Shown here: piece by piece, positions 53,138 to 62,974 of the stretch
How the letters are laid out: each line of letters starts with the position of its first letter
Numbering within the stretch: the stretch's first letter is position 1
Assembly (NCBI GenBank): GCA_965223405.1
Contig: CBDCWO010000006.1
Coordinates: 7,068,001 to 7,132,000, forward strand
Direction of reading: 5' to 3'
Length of the DNA: 64,000 bases
Source of the DNA: CBDCWO01 sp965223405
GTDB taxonomy: Bacteria; Bacteroidota; Bacteroidia; Chitinophagales; Saprospiraceae
The notes under the pieces: generated by a model
What the model saw: the letters and a program-made list of their open reading frames with translations, nothing else
The model's database searches: none
What the model was told of the DNA's origin: nothing
Translations under genes and position numbers: made by a program

Positions 53138-53500
53138 ATGAAAAATGAATCAAAAAGAGTAACTCAATACTTACACAAAGCTCCAGTTGAAAGACAATAT
53201 GCCCTTCAAGCACTGAGAGCCCTTTGCACTGAAGAACTCATGGGTTATGAAGAAACCATGGCCTACAAGATGCCTTCATATAAAAAAGATGGCCAGGTGG
53301 AAGTTGCTTTTGCCAGCCAAAAACAACATATCTGTGTATATATTTTAAAGCATGATGTAATGCTTACCAATAGCAATTTATTACAAGGAACCAACCACGG
53401 AAAAGGCTGTATTCGCTTTGCCAATCCTGATAAAATTGATTTTAAGCTCATTAGAAAACTACTTAAAGAAACGGTCAAGTCCGACCACAAAATCTGTTAA
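53138..53500 (+). CDS. DUF1801-family protein
   Basis: The 120-residue product has the family pattern: VERQYALQALRALCTEELMG, YEETMAYKMPSYKKDGQVEV, AFASQKQHICVYIL and GKGCIRFANPDKIDFKLIRK. DUF1801 proteins (YdhG-like, cyaY-like fold) are small and of unknown function. The VOC gene follows two bases after its stop. Confidence 0.85.
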   Translation: MKNESKRVTQYLHKAPVERQYALQALRALCTEELMGYEETMAYKMPSYKKDGQVEVAFASQKQHICVYILKHDVMLTNSNLLQGTNHGKGCIRFANPDKIDFKLIRKLLKETVKSDHKIC

Positions 53501-53501
53501 A

Positions 53502-53915
53502 ATGAAAACGACTAAAAATGATTCATTAGATGATTTACAACCTAAAATAACCGGAATTGGGGGCATTTTTTTTGCTACTGAAAATCCTGAGGAAACAAAA
53601 GATTGGTATGCCAAAAATTTAGGAATTGACATAAATGAATGGGGTTCATCAAGTTTTGAATCCAGAAATTTGGATAGACCCGACGAGATAAATTCCCTTC
53701 AATGGAAACCCTTCAAAACCGGGGATGAGTATTTTTCACCTTCCAAAAAGGAGTTTATGATTAACTATCGAGTACAGAACTTAGAAGGACTAGTAGCAAA
53801 ACTTAAAGAAAATGGTGTGGTGATACTTGACCGTATTGCAACCTATGATTATGGAAAGTTTGTACATATTATGGATGCTGAAGGGAATAAAATTGAACTA
53901 TGGGAGCCGAGTTGA
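53502..53915 (+). CDS. VOC-family (glyoxalase-like) protein
   Basis: The start at ATG 53502 gives MKTTKNDSLDDLQPKITGIG; a longer frame from 53418 overlaps the DUF1801 gene and is not needed. GIFFATENPEETKDWYAKNL is the first beta-alpha-beta unit, FMINYRVQNLEGLVAKLKEN and GKFVHIMDAEGNKIELWEPS the second, ending in the conserved IELWEP with the metal-binding Glu. It probably acts in detoxification or resistance. It is one base after the DUF1801 stop, so the two are co-transcribed. Confidence 0.85.
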   Translation: MKTTKNDSLDDLQPKITGIGGIFFATENPEETKDWYAKNLGIDINEWGSSSFESRNLDRPDEINSLQWKPFKTGDEYFSPSKKEFMINYRVQNLEGLVAKLKENGVVILDRIATYDYGKFVHIMDAEGNKIELWEPS

Positions 53916-54570
53916 CCTAGTTTCAAAGAATGGAGGAACATTACGAAAGGTAGAGCAGCTGGACTTACCCCTCAGCTATAAATTGCAAATGTTAAATCAA
54001 TAAAAAGAAGAATACCAACCAACCTAAAACCTCACTTACAACAATTATTTAGTAGGAAGAGGTAAAAAAGAAAATTGGCCTATAGAACCTTACTTAATGA
54101 AGCAGATTTTTTTCGAGGTCTAGAATGCTTAAGACCAATTTAACTACGATTAGTCATGGATCTTGAACATGATCTTATCATTTCACAGTATTAAAATAAA
54201 ATATTGTTGTGAAATTCTGCAATGTTTTCACATCTTATTCGTGATATGATTATGGTGGATGATTTAGTCTACATAAGTACCCTGGAAGAATCATGGCAAG
54301 TCAGTATTCAAAATGGCATATTGGTTATTGAAAGATGAAGAACAGACCAAAGATATCGTTCAGGAGACATACCAAGCATACAATATTCAAATGCTCTAGT
54401 AAGAAAAAATCAGGATCTGCCAGACAAATTGAATTAAATTCTAGTTCCCGATTATAAAGTAAGGAGATCTAAAATACTTTTGTAATTTACCTCCCATATT
54501 AGAACCCGATTTATAGGATTTAAGAAGGAATGAAATGAACAGGGATTCCCTAAAAATAGATAATATCCAA
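53916..54570. pseudogene. Degraded region with ECF sigma factor remnant
   Basis: At about 54306-54400 a frame reads AYWLLKDEEQTKDIVQETYQ, matching the sigma-2 region of ECF sigma factors, with stops on both sides. Upstream, 54231-54300 may hold its start. No intact gene in this region. Other frames are short and unconvincing. Confidence 0.45.
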
Positions 54571-54589
54571 CCTGCCTCCCAGAGGCAGG
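54571..54589. terminator. Short hairpin before sensor kinase gene
   Basis: CCTGCCTC (54571-54578) pairs perfectly with GAGGCAGG (54582-54589) around CCA. No T-run, so it may be a processing signal or a remnant of an element. Confidence 0.4.
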
Positions 54590-54674
54590 CTGAACTGCAT
54601 ATTGTAGATGCCATATGCAGTCCTTTGCCATAGCAGTTTTTTGAGTTCTCTGCATGCAAAAAAAAGTATCCTAT

Positions 54675-55640
54675 ATGGATAAAAAATCACTATATAACGT
54701 TCAAAATTATATCCCATATATATTGGCCCTTACTTTAGCCGTAATAGGTATTGTTAGATCAAATCAATCGCCAATAATTGAAATTGAACATCTTCTTTTT
54801 CAAATGATATTCTTTACATTAATGCTATTGAGCATTTGGTTCATTAATTTAAAAACCATCGTTTTCAAGTGGAGCCTCATAGTTTTGATAAATATAACTC
54901 TGATTGGTATATATAGTGTTATCACGCATATTGTATTTAGTGAACCAAATCAGACAATTTTCTTTTCTATTTTGAGAGTATTAATACCAACTATTTTGAT
55001 TTTAGGCATTCTAAGCATTGTCATTTCTCAAAAGAAAAATGAAAGACTTATCATAGAGAATTTTCAGCTTAAAACTGAAAATTATAAAGCAGAGTTAGAT
55101 AGTCTAAGAAAACAACTCAACCCTCATTTCTTATTTAATTCACTGACTACTCTTCAAACGATAATACGAAAAGATGTAGTTACTGCGGAAGAATACGTAA
55201 TCAAACTCTCCGATTTATATAGAAACATATTAACGAACAGCTCAGCGTCTTCTGCAAAGCTTAAAGATGAATTGGCATTTGCAAAAACTTATCTATTTCT
55301 TCAAAAAAAACGTTTCAAGAGCAGTTTGAACGTTGAAATCAATGTTAAACGAGATTGTTTATTCTACTCGCTGCCTACTTTTTCACTTCAATTATTGATA
55401 GAAAACTGTATCAAACACAACATTGTTTCTGATGAAAAGCCCTTACATATAAGCATTTCTCAAAGCGATTCAACGAGTATTACCGTTTCAAATAACCGAC
55501 AACCCAAAATCTTGAAAAAAAAATCTACCGGAACAGGGTTGTTAAATTTATATCGCCGCTACGAACTAATGGGTATTGCAGATGGTCTTACCATTAAAGA
55601 AAGTGATACAGAATTTTCAGTAGCACTAAAATTCTTTTAA
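54675..55640 (+). CDS. LytS-type sensor histidine kinase
   Basis: From ATG 54675 (MDKKSLYNVQNYIPYILALT) the protein has four membrane segments in the first 120 residues. The dimerisation and phosphoacceptor region is LDSLRKQLNPHFLFNSLTTL, with H151 as the phosphorylated His (His_kinase family PF06580). The ATP-binding half includes TFSLQLLIENCIKHNIVSDE (N box) and KKKSTGTGLLNLYRRYELMG (G box). It is followed 2 bases later by a LytTR response regulator, its partner. Confidence 0.9.
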   Translation: MDKKSLYNVQNYIPYILALTLAVIGIVRSNQSPIIEIEHLLFQMIFFTLMLLSIWFINLKTIVFKWSLIVLINITLIGIYSVITHIVFSEPNQTIFFSILRVLIPTILILGILSIVISQKKNERLIIENFQLKTENYKAELDSLRKQLNPHFLFNSLTTLQTIIRKDVVTAEEYVIKLSDLYRNILTNSSASSAKLKDELAFAKTYLFLQKKRFKSSLNVEINVKRDCLFYSLPTFSLQLLIENCIKHNIVSDEKPLHISISQSDSTSITVSNNRQPKILKKKSTGTGLLNLYRRYELMGIADGLTIKESDTEFSVALKFF

Positions 55641-55642
55641 CC

Positions 55643-56398
55643 ATGAATATTTTAATTGTAGAAGACGAAAATAAAACTGCCGAACTGCTCAAAGAGTTTA
55701 TTGAAGAAAATGAGGAATGCCTGGTAGTGGATATTTGTCAAAGTATTGAAAACACGGTTAAATATTTAACAAGAAATCAATCAAAACTGGATTTGATCTT
55801 TATGGATATTCAGTTGGCCGATGGAGAATGCTTTGAGGTATTTGATCAAATTGAAGTAACGAAACCTGTAGTATTTTGTACCGCTTTTGATGAGTTTATG
55901 CTTAAAGCATTTAAGAGCAACGGTATAGATTATATTTTAAAGCCTTTTCAACAAAAAGACGTTGAGGCAGCAATTTCTAAAATGGGATTAATAAAATCCT
56001 CTTTTAACGACATCGACAAATGCATTCAAGAAACAACTCCAACTAAAAAATCTTATCAAAACTCATTTATAGTCAGATCTCGTGAAAAAATGATTCCTTT
56101 GGCAGTAGAAAATATTGCATTTATTCACTTGGAACACGAAGTTGTTTACGCCCATGAATTCAACGGCAACCGATCTGCCATTTTTAAAACTATTAATGAG
56201 ATTGAAGACGCCATTTCTCCTGAAAACTTTTTTCGCATCAACCGTCAAATGATCATAAACCGCCAAGCGATCAAAGACATTGAACCCTTTTTTAATAGGA
56301 AGGTCATTGTAAACCTTACAATCCCTGTTACAAAGAAACCTATTGTAAGCCGCCTGAAAGTTACTTCTTTTCTTGAGTGGGTTGAAAATCCCAAGTGA
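55643..56398 (+). CDS. LytTR-family response regulator
   Basis: The 251-residue protein has a receiver domain with MNILIVEDENKTAE (acidic pair), D55 in LIFMDIQLADGE, T in VVFCTAFDEF and K in DYILKPFQQKDV. The C-terminal LytTR DNA-binding domain includes FIVRSREKMIPLAVENIAFI, FFRINRQMIINRQAIKDIEP and VTKKPIVSRLKVTSFLEW. Together with the kinase it forms a two-component system. A decayed copy of its last 40 codons lies upstream of the efflux operon at 57355. Confidence 0.9.
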   Translation: MNILIVEDENKTAELLKEFIEENEECLVVDICQSIENTVKYLTRNQSKLDLIFMDIQLADGECFEVFDQIEVTKPVVFCTAFDEFMLKAFKSNGIDYILKPFQQKDVEAAISKMGLIKSSFNDIDKCIQETTPTKKSYQNSFIVRSREKMIPLAVENIAFIHLEHEVVYAHEFNGNRSAIFKTINEIEDAISPENFFRINRQMIINRQAIKDIEPFFNRKVIVNLTIPVTKKPIVSRLKVTSFLEWVENPK

Positions 56399-56536
56399 CC
56401 TGTTATTCAATTTTAGAACATTTGCCTTTAGATAATGCCGAAAGGTTTCTTACTTTGTATACAAACTAAACATTTGGACATACTGGGAATTATGTAATGG
56501 TGATAAGTGCCTTACTAGTCATAAAAAAGGAGTGTA

Positions 56537-57283
56537 GTGGTAAATGACAACAATAAGTATCGCTTACAGACGGATGATTCTCTTTTTATGAGAGGACCCC
56601 TCTCCAGATTCAAAGAACTGCTCTTCACTTTAAGGGTCCAATTAAGTTTTATTAAAGCTTTTCGTAAAATGCACTTCATTGGCCCATGTGTAACCGTTTT
56701 TGGTTCGGCACGTTTTACACAGGATTCCAAGCATTATAAGAATGCCGTAAAGATTGGTGCAGAATTATCCAAACTTGGTTTTACCATAATGACAGGTGGT
56801 GGACCAGGCATAATGGAAGCGGCAAACAAAGGAGCCTATGAAAGTGGCGGATATTCTGTTGGCTGCAACATCATACTTCCTTTTGAGCAAAAACCAAACC
56901 CCTATCTACACAAATGGATTAACATCCCGTATTTTTTTGTCCGTAAGTTTTTGTTGATAAAATATTCCTACGCCTTTGTGGTCATGCCCGGAGGAGTCGG
57001 CACCATGGATGAACTCTTCGAATCGTTTACTTTGATCCAGACCAAAATGATCCAGGATTTTCCCATTGTTATTTTTGATTCCGAGTACCATAAGGAGTTG
57101 TGTCAACATATTCAAATAATGAAAGAGAATGAAAGCATAAGCCCAGAAGATATGGAATTACTGTTCATAACGGATTCGGTTGAAGACTTAGTAGCGCATA
57201 TTGAAACCCATTCAATTCAAAAATTTGGGTTGGTCAAAAAACCATTTAGGGCAAAATGGTGGTTGGGTGAAAGAAAAAATTGA
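56537..57283 (+). CDS. LOG-family protein (Rossmann-fold lysine-decarboxylase-like)
   Basis: A GTG start at 56537 with an AGGAG upstream (56528-56532) is more likely than the later ATG. The 248-residue protein has VFGSARFTQDSKHYKNAVKI, MTGGGPGIMEAANKGAYESG and VVMPGGVGTMDELFESFTLI, the two nucleotide-binding motifs of the LOG family (TIGR00730). Relatives hydrolyse nucleotide monophosphates (cytokinin-riboside phosphoribohydrolase type) or are structural; the reaction here is uncertain. It sits between the two-component genes and the efflux operon. Confidence 0.9.
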   Translation: MVNDNNKYRLQTDDSLFMRGPLSRFKELLFTLRVQLSFIKAFRKMHFIGPCVTVFGSARFTQDSKHYKNAVKIGAELSKLGFTIMTGGGPGIMEAANKGAYESGGYSVGCNIILPFEQKPNPYLHKWINIPYFFVRKFLLIKYSYAFVVMPGGVGTMDELFESFTLIQTKMIQDFPIVIFDSEYHKELCQHIQIMKENESISPEDMELLFITDSVEDLVAHIETHSIQKFGLVKKPFRAKWWLGERKN

Positions 57284-57354
57284 CTGATTTTGACATCAAA
57301 ACCAAAGTTTAAATAAGTTCAAGCTCTTATCCACAAAGGAATAGACTGATTTCA

Positions 57355-57515
57355 GTAAAAACCCATTATAAGTTGCTTAAAAGTGACTCCTTTCCCAGAG
57401 TAGGTTGAAAATCTCAAATAATCTATTGTTCAATTGGCCCTTGATTCTGTTCAATTCACGAATGTTTGCCTTTTGCCGCAGCCAAAAGGTCACTAATCTT
57501 GTATTCGAATGTTAG
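57355..57515 (+). repeat. Degraded copy of response-regulator 3' end
   Basis: Positions about 57361-57500 match 56338-56465 (the end of the LytTR gene and the bases after it), for example GTTGAAAATC and TTTGCCTTT shared, with many changes. It indicates a duplication or insertion event around the LOG gene. Confidence 0.55.
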
Positions 57516-57549
57516 GCGTTAAAACGAGATTCTTTACAAAAACAATCAA

Positions 57550-58863
57550 ATGGACCAGATCGCAAAATATTTCATCATACTCGTGTTAATTGGAAATGTT
57601 TTCCAATTGAAAGCACAGAACATAGAGTTTGGGTCCGTTGAAGATGCTATCCGCCTTTCTTTGGAAAAAAATCCGGATCTGAAAATTTACAAGCTTAAAC
57701 AAGAAAAAATCCAACAGGAATATAAAAACAAGAAAAGGAGTGCTTTACCGACATTTTCAGGAAGTTTGGATTATGTAGATAATATTGAGAGACAAACTTC
57801 TGTCTTACCCGGGGAATTATTTGGGCAAGCGAGCGAAAACGTAAATGTCCAATTTGGCACAAAATACAACTATACTGCTGGAATCTCCACTAGTATGGAC
57901 CTGTTGAATTTTGAAAGAAAATTGGAAGTTAAATTATCAAAGCTCAATGCCGAGTTACAAGCTGCCGAGAAAGATGTGTACATGCAATTATTGAAAGAAC
58001 AAACAGCAATGTACTACTATGGTGCATTGGTCGTAAAACACGCTTTAGAGATCCACAACGAAAATCTTAGTTCTTCACAAGATATTTTGAAGGTAACACA
58101 ACAGCATTTTGAAGAAGGGATTATTGACCTGCCTTCACTTAATCAGGCAAAAATTACGGTTAATAATATACGCCAGACCATTAAAACAAATCAAAATTTG
58201 TTCGATACCTATATCACTCAACTCAGAACCCTTTTGGAATTAACAACAAATGACACCTTACTATTTTCAGAAAACATCGATATAGAAAGTAACCAAATCG
58301 ATTTCGTACAAGACCTAGGAGAAGATAATAATCTTATGGTTTTCGATCTGCAAAAACAACAATCTGAATTGGATGTTCGATTGAAAAAAGCGGCTTTTCT
58401 ACCGAAACTCACTGCGATCCAGTATATTGGGGCTCAACAGTTCAGTGATGATTTTGGAGTAAAATTCTCAGGTGATAGTTGGTATCCCAACATAAGTTTC
58501 GGCCTTAATCTTTCCATTCCTATTTTAAATATAAGCAAGAACAGGGGCAACTTTGAAATTGCCAAAATCAATGACAGGATCAACGAACAAATAATCCTTA
58601 ACGAACGCCAAAAATCCCAAAACGCAGATGACCAATTATTAAAAGATCATCAGAGCGGACTGGTACAACTCGACCTTGCCAAAAGGAACTACCAGCTTTA
58701 CAAAGAAAATGTGGAGCTATCTCTTCAAAAATACAACAATGGAGTAATCTCCTTGGACACCCATTTTAGAACGTATGAAGATTACCTGAAAGCCGAATCG
58801 AACTATCTCATTGCACTTTCTACTTTTTATGCAAGTTATGCAACCATTCTTTCACGAACCTAA
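57550..58863 (+). CDS. TolC-family outer-membrane efflux protein
   Basis: The 437-residue protein has a signal peptide (residues 1-22). The paired helical regions typical of TolC are visible: EDAIRLSLEKNPDLKIYKLK and AIRLSLEKN-type starts in the first half, and LQKQQSELDVRLKKAAFLPK in the second. FGSVEDAIRLSLEKNP is the standard opening. It would form the outer-membrane channel of the tripartite efflux system encoded by this and the next three genes. Confidence 0.9.
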   Translation: MDQIAKYFIILVLIGNVFQLKAQNIEFGSVEDAIRLSLEKNPDLKIYKLKQEKIQQEYKNKKRSALPTFSGSLDYVDNIERQTSVLPGELFGQASENVNVQFGTKYNYTAGISTSMDLLNFERKLEVKLSKLNAELQAAEKDVYMQLLKEQTAMYYYGALVVKHALEIHNENLSSSQDILKVTQQHFEEGIIDLPSLNQAKITVNNIRQTIKTNQNLFDTYITQLRTLLELTTNDTLLFSENIDIESNQIDFVQDLGEDNNLMVFDLQKQQSELDVRLKKAAFLPKLTAIQYIGAQQFSDDFGVKFSGDSWYPNISFGLNLSIPILNISKNRGNFEIAKINDRINEQIILNERQKSQNADDQLLKDHQSGLVQLDLAKRNYQLYKENVELSLQKYNNGVISLDTHFRTYEDYLKAESNYLIALSTFYASYATILSRT

Positions 58864-58869
58864 AGAACA

Positions 58870-59955
58870 ATGAAAAATATAAGTTTATACCTAGTAATAG
58901 CCACCATGCTCTTAACAAGTTGTGATAGGAAAGAGAAAACATATACTGATCGAAAAGACATAATAGACGCAGTCTTTGCGAGTGGCTATGTGGAATATTC
59001 CGATGAATATTGGGTCACGGCAAATGCCGAAGGTTTTATGGTGGAAGCTTATGTAGAAGAAGGGGATACGGTCACCTTAAACCAAGCACTATTTGAATTG
59101 TCCAGTAACGTGCAATCCTTGCAAGCGAAAATCGCTATGATCAATTATCAGGATGCTTTGTCAAAGGCCGACCCCACTTCCCCTCAAATTGTTCAGCTCA
59201 AAAACCAAATCGAACAATCCAAGGCAACGCTTGAATTGGATAAAAAAAATTATGAAAGAAACTCCAAATTAATAAGGACCAATGCGATATCGCAGCAGGA
59301 CTTTGACCAGGCAAAATTACAATATGAAAACGCCAAGGTCACATTAAGTAATTTGGAAAAATCGTTGACCGACCTGGAAAACAATTTACGCTTATCCGTT
59401 AAAAACGCTAAAAATCAATTGGATATCCAACAAAGTTATTTCGGGGATTGCCACCTCAAAAGTATGATCGAAGGTTATGTGCTCGAAATGACCAAAAACA
59501 AAGGGGAACTTATAAAAAAAGGTGAAATGATCGCACGCGTCGGAGGAGGGGACTTAATTACCAAACTTCATGTGGCCGAAGAAGATATCAATAAAGTACA
59601 AACGGGGCAAAAAGTGCAATTGGTTTTAAATACTGAAAAAGATAAAACCTATCAAGCTACAGTTTCAAAAATCCATCCCGCCTTCGATGTGCAGGAGCAA
59701 TCATTCGTAATCGAAGTAGAATTCAGTAATAAAACTCCCCGACTACGCTCAGGTACACAAGTTCAGGCGAATGTAGTAATCGATGAACAGGAAGACGCCC
59801 TGATTATTCCCAGAAAATATTTGATGAATGGAGATAAACTTCTGACTTCAAACAATGAGGAAATCCAGGTAAAGGTAGGTATCCGAAATGCACAGTGGGT
59901 TCAGATATTGGAAGGAATAGACGAGGGCACAGAGCTAGTTTTACCGAAAAAATAA
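58870..59955 (+). CDS. Periplasmic adaptor (HlyD/RND-type MFP), lipoprotein
   Basis: The 361-residue protein has a lipoprotein signal (MLLTSC, Cys17). A biotinyl-lipoyl-like half motif, VEAYVEEGDTVTLNQALFEL, is followed by a coiled-coil hairpin (KNQIEQSKATLELDKKNYER) and a second half, MIEGYVLEMTKNKGELIKKG, then a beta barrel. It links the inner-membrane permease with the TolC channel. Six bases after the TolC gene. Confidence 0.9.
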   Translation: MKNISLYLVIATMLLTSCDRKEKTYTDRKDIIDAVFASGYVEYSDEYWVTANAEGFMVEAYVEEGDTVTLNQALFELSSNVQSLQAKIAMINYQDALSKADPTSPQIVQLKNQIEQSKATLELDKKNYERNSKLIRTNAISQQDFDQAKLQYENAKVTLSNLEKSLTDLENNLRLSVKNAKNQLDIQQSYFGDCHLKSMIEGYVLEMTKNKGELIKKGEMIARVGGGDLITKLHVAEEDINKVQTGQKVQLVLNTEKDKTYQATVSKIHPAFDVQEQSFVIEVEFSNKTPRLRSGTQVQANVVIDEQEDALIIPRKYLMNGDKLLTSNNEEIQVKVGIRNAQWVQILEGIDEGTELVLPKK

Positions 59956-59962
59956 AACCAAT

Positions 59963-61201
59963 ATGGTATCCAAGACAAACTCAAAAATATCTTTTGCACA
60001 TCTCACTTCAAGAAAAAAACAGACGTTAATAGCAATGCTTAGTGTGACTTTTGGAGTTTCAATGTACGTTGTAATGACCGGTTTTATGGCAGGAGCCAAC
60101 AATATACAAACGGAAATGGCATTTACTTCCCTGGCCCATATTCATATTTATAATGATGTGAAAACAGAAGTTCTCACAATTATTCCACCCAAAAGAAACA
60201 CCTTAATAAATGTCAGGAATGCCAAAGCCATACAATATACGGAAGGGATAAAAAATGCAGATAAAATAGCGAACGACTTGGCGTCTAATCCGCAAATTAC
60301 CGCCATTACCACCCAAATTAATATGAATTGTACATTTCGGAACGGCTCCGTTAAATTGGGAGGAACGCTTTCCGGTGTAGATGTTGAAAATGAAGATAAG
60401 ATGTTCAATATCAAGGACTATGTTTATGAGGATAATTGGGAGCAACTGGCATACAGTAGCAGCAATATCATTATTGGCGCCGGCCTTGCCAAAAAACTAA
60501 GTCTTACGACGGGAAATAACCTTACTGTTAACACCTCCGATAACGTTACAAAAAATTTCAAGATCATTGGGTTGATAGAAACGGGATTTCCAACTATTGA
60601 CGATTCCAAGGCATTTATCCGAAAGGCTGCGGCACTGCAACTTGTTTCCAAGAACAGAAGTTATGCTACCGATATTCAGATCAATGTTGCCGATTATAAC
60701 CAGGCCAAAGAAATTGCCGAATCATTACAGGGTATTGTTCCTTATAAAACAGAGGATTGGCAAGAAGGAAACATACAATTGGTTTCTGTCAACACCTTGA
60801 GAGAAATCCTGGCATTAGCTGTATCTATCGTTATCATTATTGTAGCAGGTTTTGGTATTTACAATATCATGAATATGACCGTAAATGAAAAAATGAAAGA
60901 CATTGCCATTCTAAAAGCCTTGGGTTTCGGAGGGAAAGACGTGGTACAAGTTTTCTTAATGCAAGCAATGATGATAGGCATTTTGGGAGGTATATCTGGT
61001 GTTCTGTTGGGATTTGGCATTTCTAAAGTGTTGAGTTATATCCCTTTTAAAATGATGGCAATGGACTCTCTACCTATGCTATTTAATTGGAAAGAATATG
61101 TTTTTGCCTTTTGGCTTGGACTCATCATCACTATGGTCGCGGGCTATCTTCCTGCAAGAAAAGCATCCAAAGTAGATCCCGTAGCCATTATAAGAGGATA
61201 G
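59963..61201 (+). CDS. ABC transporter permease (MacB/FtsX type)
   Basis: The 412-residue protein has one N-terminal membrane segment (near 25-45), a large periplasmic MacB_PCD domain, and three C-terminal membrane segments with FGIYNIMNMTVNEKMKDIAI and LKALGFGGKDVVQVFLMQAM, the FtsX core. The ATPase is encoded by a separate gene, unlike MacB where both are fused. It works with the adaptor and ATPase to export an unknown compound or lipoprotein. Confidence 0.9.
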   Translation: MVSKTNSKISFAHLTSRKKQTLIAMLSVTFGVSMYVVMTGFMAGANNIQTEMAFTSLAHIHIYNDVKTEVLTIIPPKRNTLINVRNAKAIQYTEGIKNADKIANDLASNPQITAITTQINMNCTFRNGSVKLGGTLSGVDVENEDKMFNIKDYVYEDNWEQLAYSSSNIIIGAGLAKKLSLTTGNNLTVNTSDNVTKNFKIIGLIETGFPTIDDSKAFIRKAAALQLVSKNRSYATDIQINVADYNQAKEIAESLQGIVPYKTEDWQEGNIQLVSVNTLREILALAVSIVIIIVAGFGIYNIMNMTVNEKMKDIAILKALGFGGKDVVQVFLMQAMMIGILGGISGVLLGFGISKVLSYIPFKMMAMDSLPMLFNWKEYVFAFWLGLIITMVAGYLPARKASKVDPVAIIRG

Positions 61202-61204
61202 AAT

Positions 61205-61882
61205 ATGGAAAATTTAGCATTATCGGTCAGGAACATAGATAAATACTTTCACGAGCCACAAACATTTCAGGTGTTGAAAGATATTTCCTTCGATGTCAAT
61301 AAAGGAGAGTTTCTTTCACTTATCGGTAAATCCGGTTCTGGAAAATCGACCTTGTTATATGTTCTTTCGACACTGGATACTGATTTTACAGGAGAATTAT
61401 CTATCAATGGAAGCAACCTTGTAGGTAAAAATCAAAACGAACTAGCGGCTTTTCGCAATAAACATATTGGTTTCGTTTTTCAATTTCATTATTTATTGCC
61501 TGAATTTACGGCCTTGGATAATGTAATGCTCCCGGCAATGAAACTTGGTGAGCAACCCTTGGAAGGAATCAGGGAAAAGGCTTTGGAAGATCTATATTTA
61601 TTGGATTTAAAAGGGCAAGAAAACAAACCAGCAAATAAACTTTCAGGAGGCCAACAACAGAGAGTCGCCATAGCAAGAGCCTTGGTTAACAGTCCGACCA
61701 TAATCATGGGAGATGAACCTACTGGAAATTTGGATAGTAAAAATGCTGATATCGTTTTTGATATTTTTAAACAAATTTGCAAGGAAAAAGGACAAACAAT
61801 CATTGCGGTAACTCACGATGATGACTTTGCGGCGAATTGTGACAGAATAATAGAATTACAAGATGGAGTTTTATTGAAATGA
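61205..61882 (+). CDS. ABC transporter ATPase (LolD/MacB type)
   Basis: The 225-residue protein has Walker A GKSGSGKST, Q-loop VFQFHYLLPEFTALDNVMLP, signature LSGGQQQR and Walker B IIMGDEPTGNLD, then the H-loop VTHDDD. Full set, normal length for the LolD group. It starts three bases after the permease gene and completes the efflux operon. Confidence 0.95.
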   Translation: MENLALSVRNIDKYFHEPQTFQVLKDISFDVNKGEFLSLIGKSGSGKSTLLYVLSTLDTDFTGELSINGSNLVGKNQNELAAFRNKHIGFVFQFHYLLPEFTALDNVMLPAMKLGEQPLEGIREKALEDLYLLDLKGQENKPANKLSGGQQQRVAIARALVNSPTIIMGDEPTGNLDSKNADIVFDIFKQICKEKGQTIIAVTHDDDFAANCDRIIELQDGVLLK

Positions 61883-61972
61883 ACTATTCTTCGAGAAATT
61901 ATCGAGTAAACAGTATATGAGGTAAGAATTAATATGTCCAATTTGAAACATCAATATTTTTAAGAGAAAAAT

Positions 61973-62368
61973 ATGGATTTTAAAGAAAAAATAATTTTAG
62001 TAGCAGGTGACCGAAAAATTCAACTGATTCCAGCACACGATATTGGAGCCTTCGCAGCAGCAGCATTTGAAAATCCGGATAAATTTATGGGGCAGGAAAT
62101 TGATATTGCCAGTGATGAGCCAACCAACCCGGAAATTGCTGAAATCTTTAGTAAATTGCTGGGCAAACCTGTTTCTTATAAAAAGCTTCCAATGCTAATT
62201 GTTAGGTTATTTATGGGGAAGGAGCTGCATCAAATGTTTCGCTGGATCAACAATGTAGGTTATAATGTTGATATAACTGCTTTACAGAAGAAGTACCCGG
62301 AAGTAAATCTTACAAAGTTGGAAGATTGGTTGAAACACAATTGGCTTGATAATAATACAACTGTATAG
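61973..62368 (+). pseudogene. NmrA-like NAD(P)-binding protein, N-terminal half missing
   Basis: The 131-residue frame matches the second half of NmrA-type proteins: IQLIPAHDIGAFAAAAFENP, EIDIASDEPTNPEIAEIFSK and a YxxxxMLIVRLFMGKELHQM segment. The Rossmann glycine motif and active-site part are absent upstream. The first 9 residues are unlike the family, so it is probably a truncated gene whose start is fused to other sequence. Confidence 0.65.
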
Positions 62369-62870
62369 TACAATGTTAAATTTAAGAAATTTCTGGATAG
62401 ATATGAATGCCTATATTGGATTCTAACTTTAAGATGTAATGCAACAATCAATAAAATAGCCCAGAAAACACAAAGAGTAAATGTCCAATGTACCGTATGA
62501 GAAATACCTATATTCTTTTACCTAAACAAATCAAGTTTCAAAACACTCGGTGAAGGCTGAAATAATAGCCTTGGGTGGTTTAATACTAATTCGAACGTTC
62601 AGTGGATAATATAAACTGGAGTATTCGATATTGGCAGACATTTAATCCTATCATTGACTAATAATTTATATAAGTTCATGAATATCGACTTCACTATCAC
62701 CAGTTTCGTAAGTTATAAAAGCCAATTACCTGCCAAGTATGAAATGCCAGGTTTCAATTTTGAGCCAAAAGAAAGGAATCAATCTATATAAGGTATTTTA
62801 ATGAATAAAAGCTCCAGAACATGTTGCCGTTGATGTTGGCATCCTCTGAGTAATTGATGAGTTCAAATAA
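62369..62870. other. Intergenic region without a clear gene
   Basis: No coding frame of note. At 62822-62846 there is a stretch GTTGCCGTTGATGTTGGCAT, similar in sense to the CGTTGGC ends of the cargo palindromes. AT-rich otherwise. Confidence 0.35.
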
Positions 62871-62940
62871 AATCTCCGACCTCAAGCTGCCAAAGCCGCC
62901 GGTAATGATTATTTTCGGCGAGTATAAAAGATCTGAGTTC
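62871..62940. repeat. 70-base hairpin repeat, copy 3 (diverged)
   Basis: AATCTCCGACC ... GCCGCCGGTAATGATTATTTTC ... ATCTGAGTT; the core matches copies at 5855 and 11424 but the outer stem is weak. It lies upstream of the methyltransferase gene. Confidence 0.5.
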
Positions 62941-62974
62941 CCTTGCGGAGGAAAACAAATAAAAGATTAGCATT

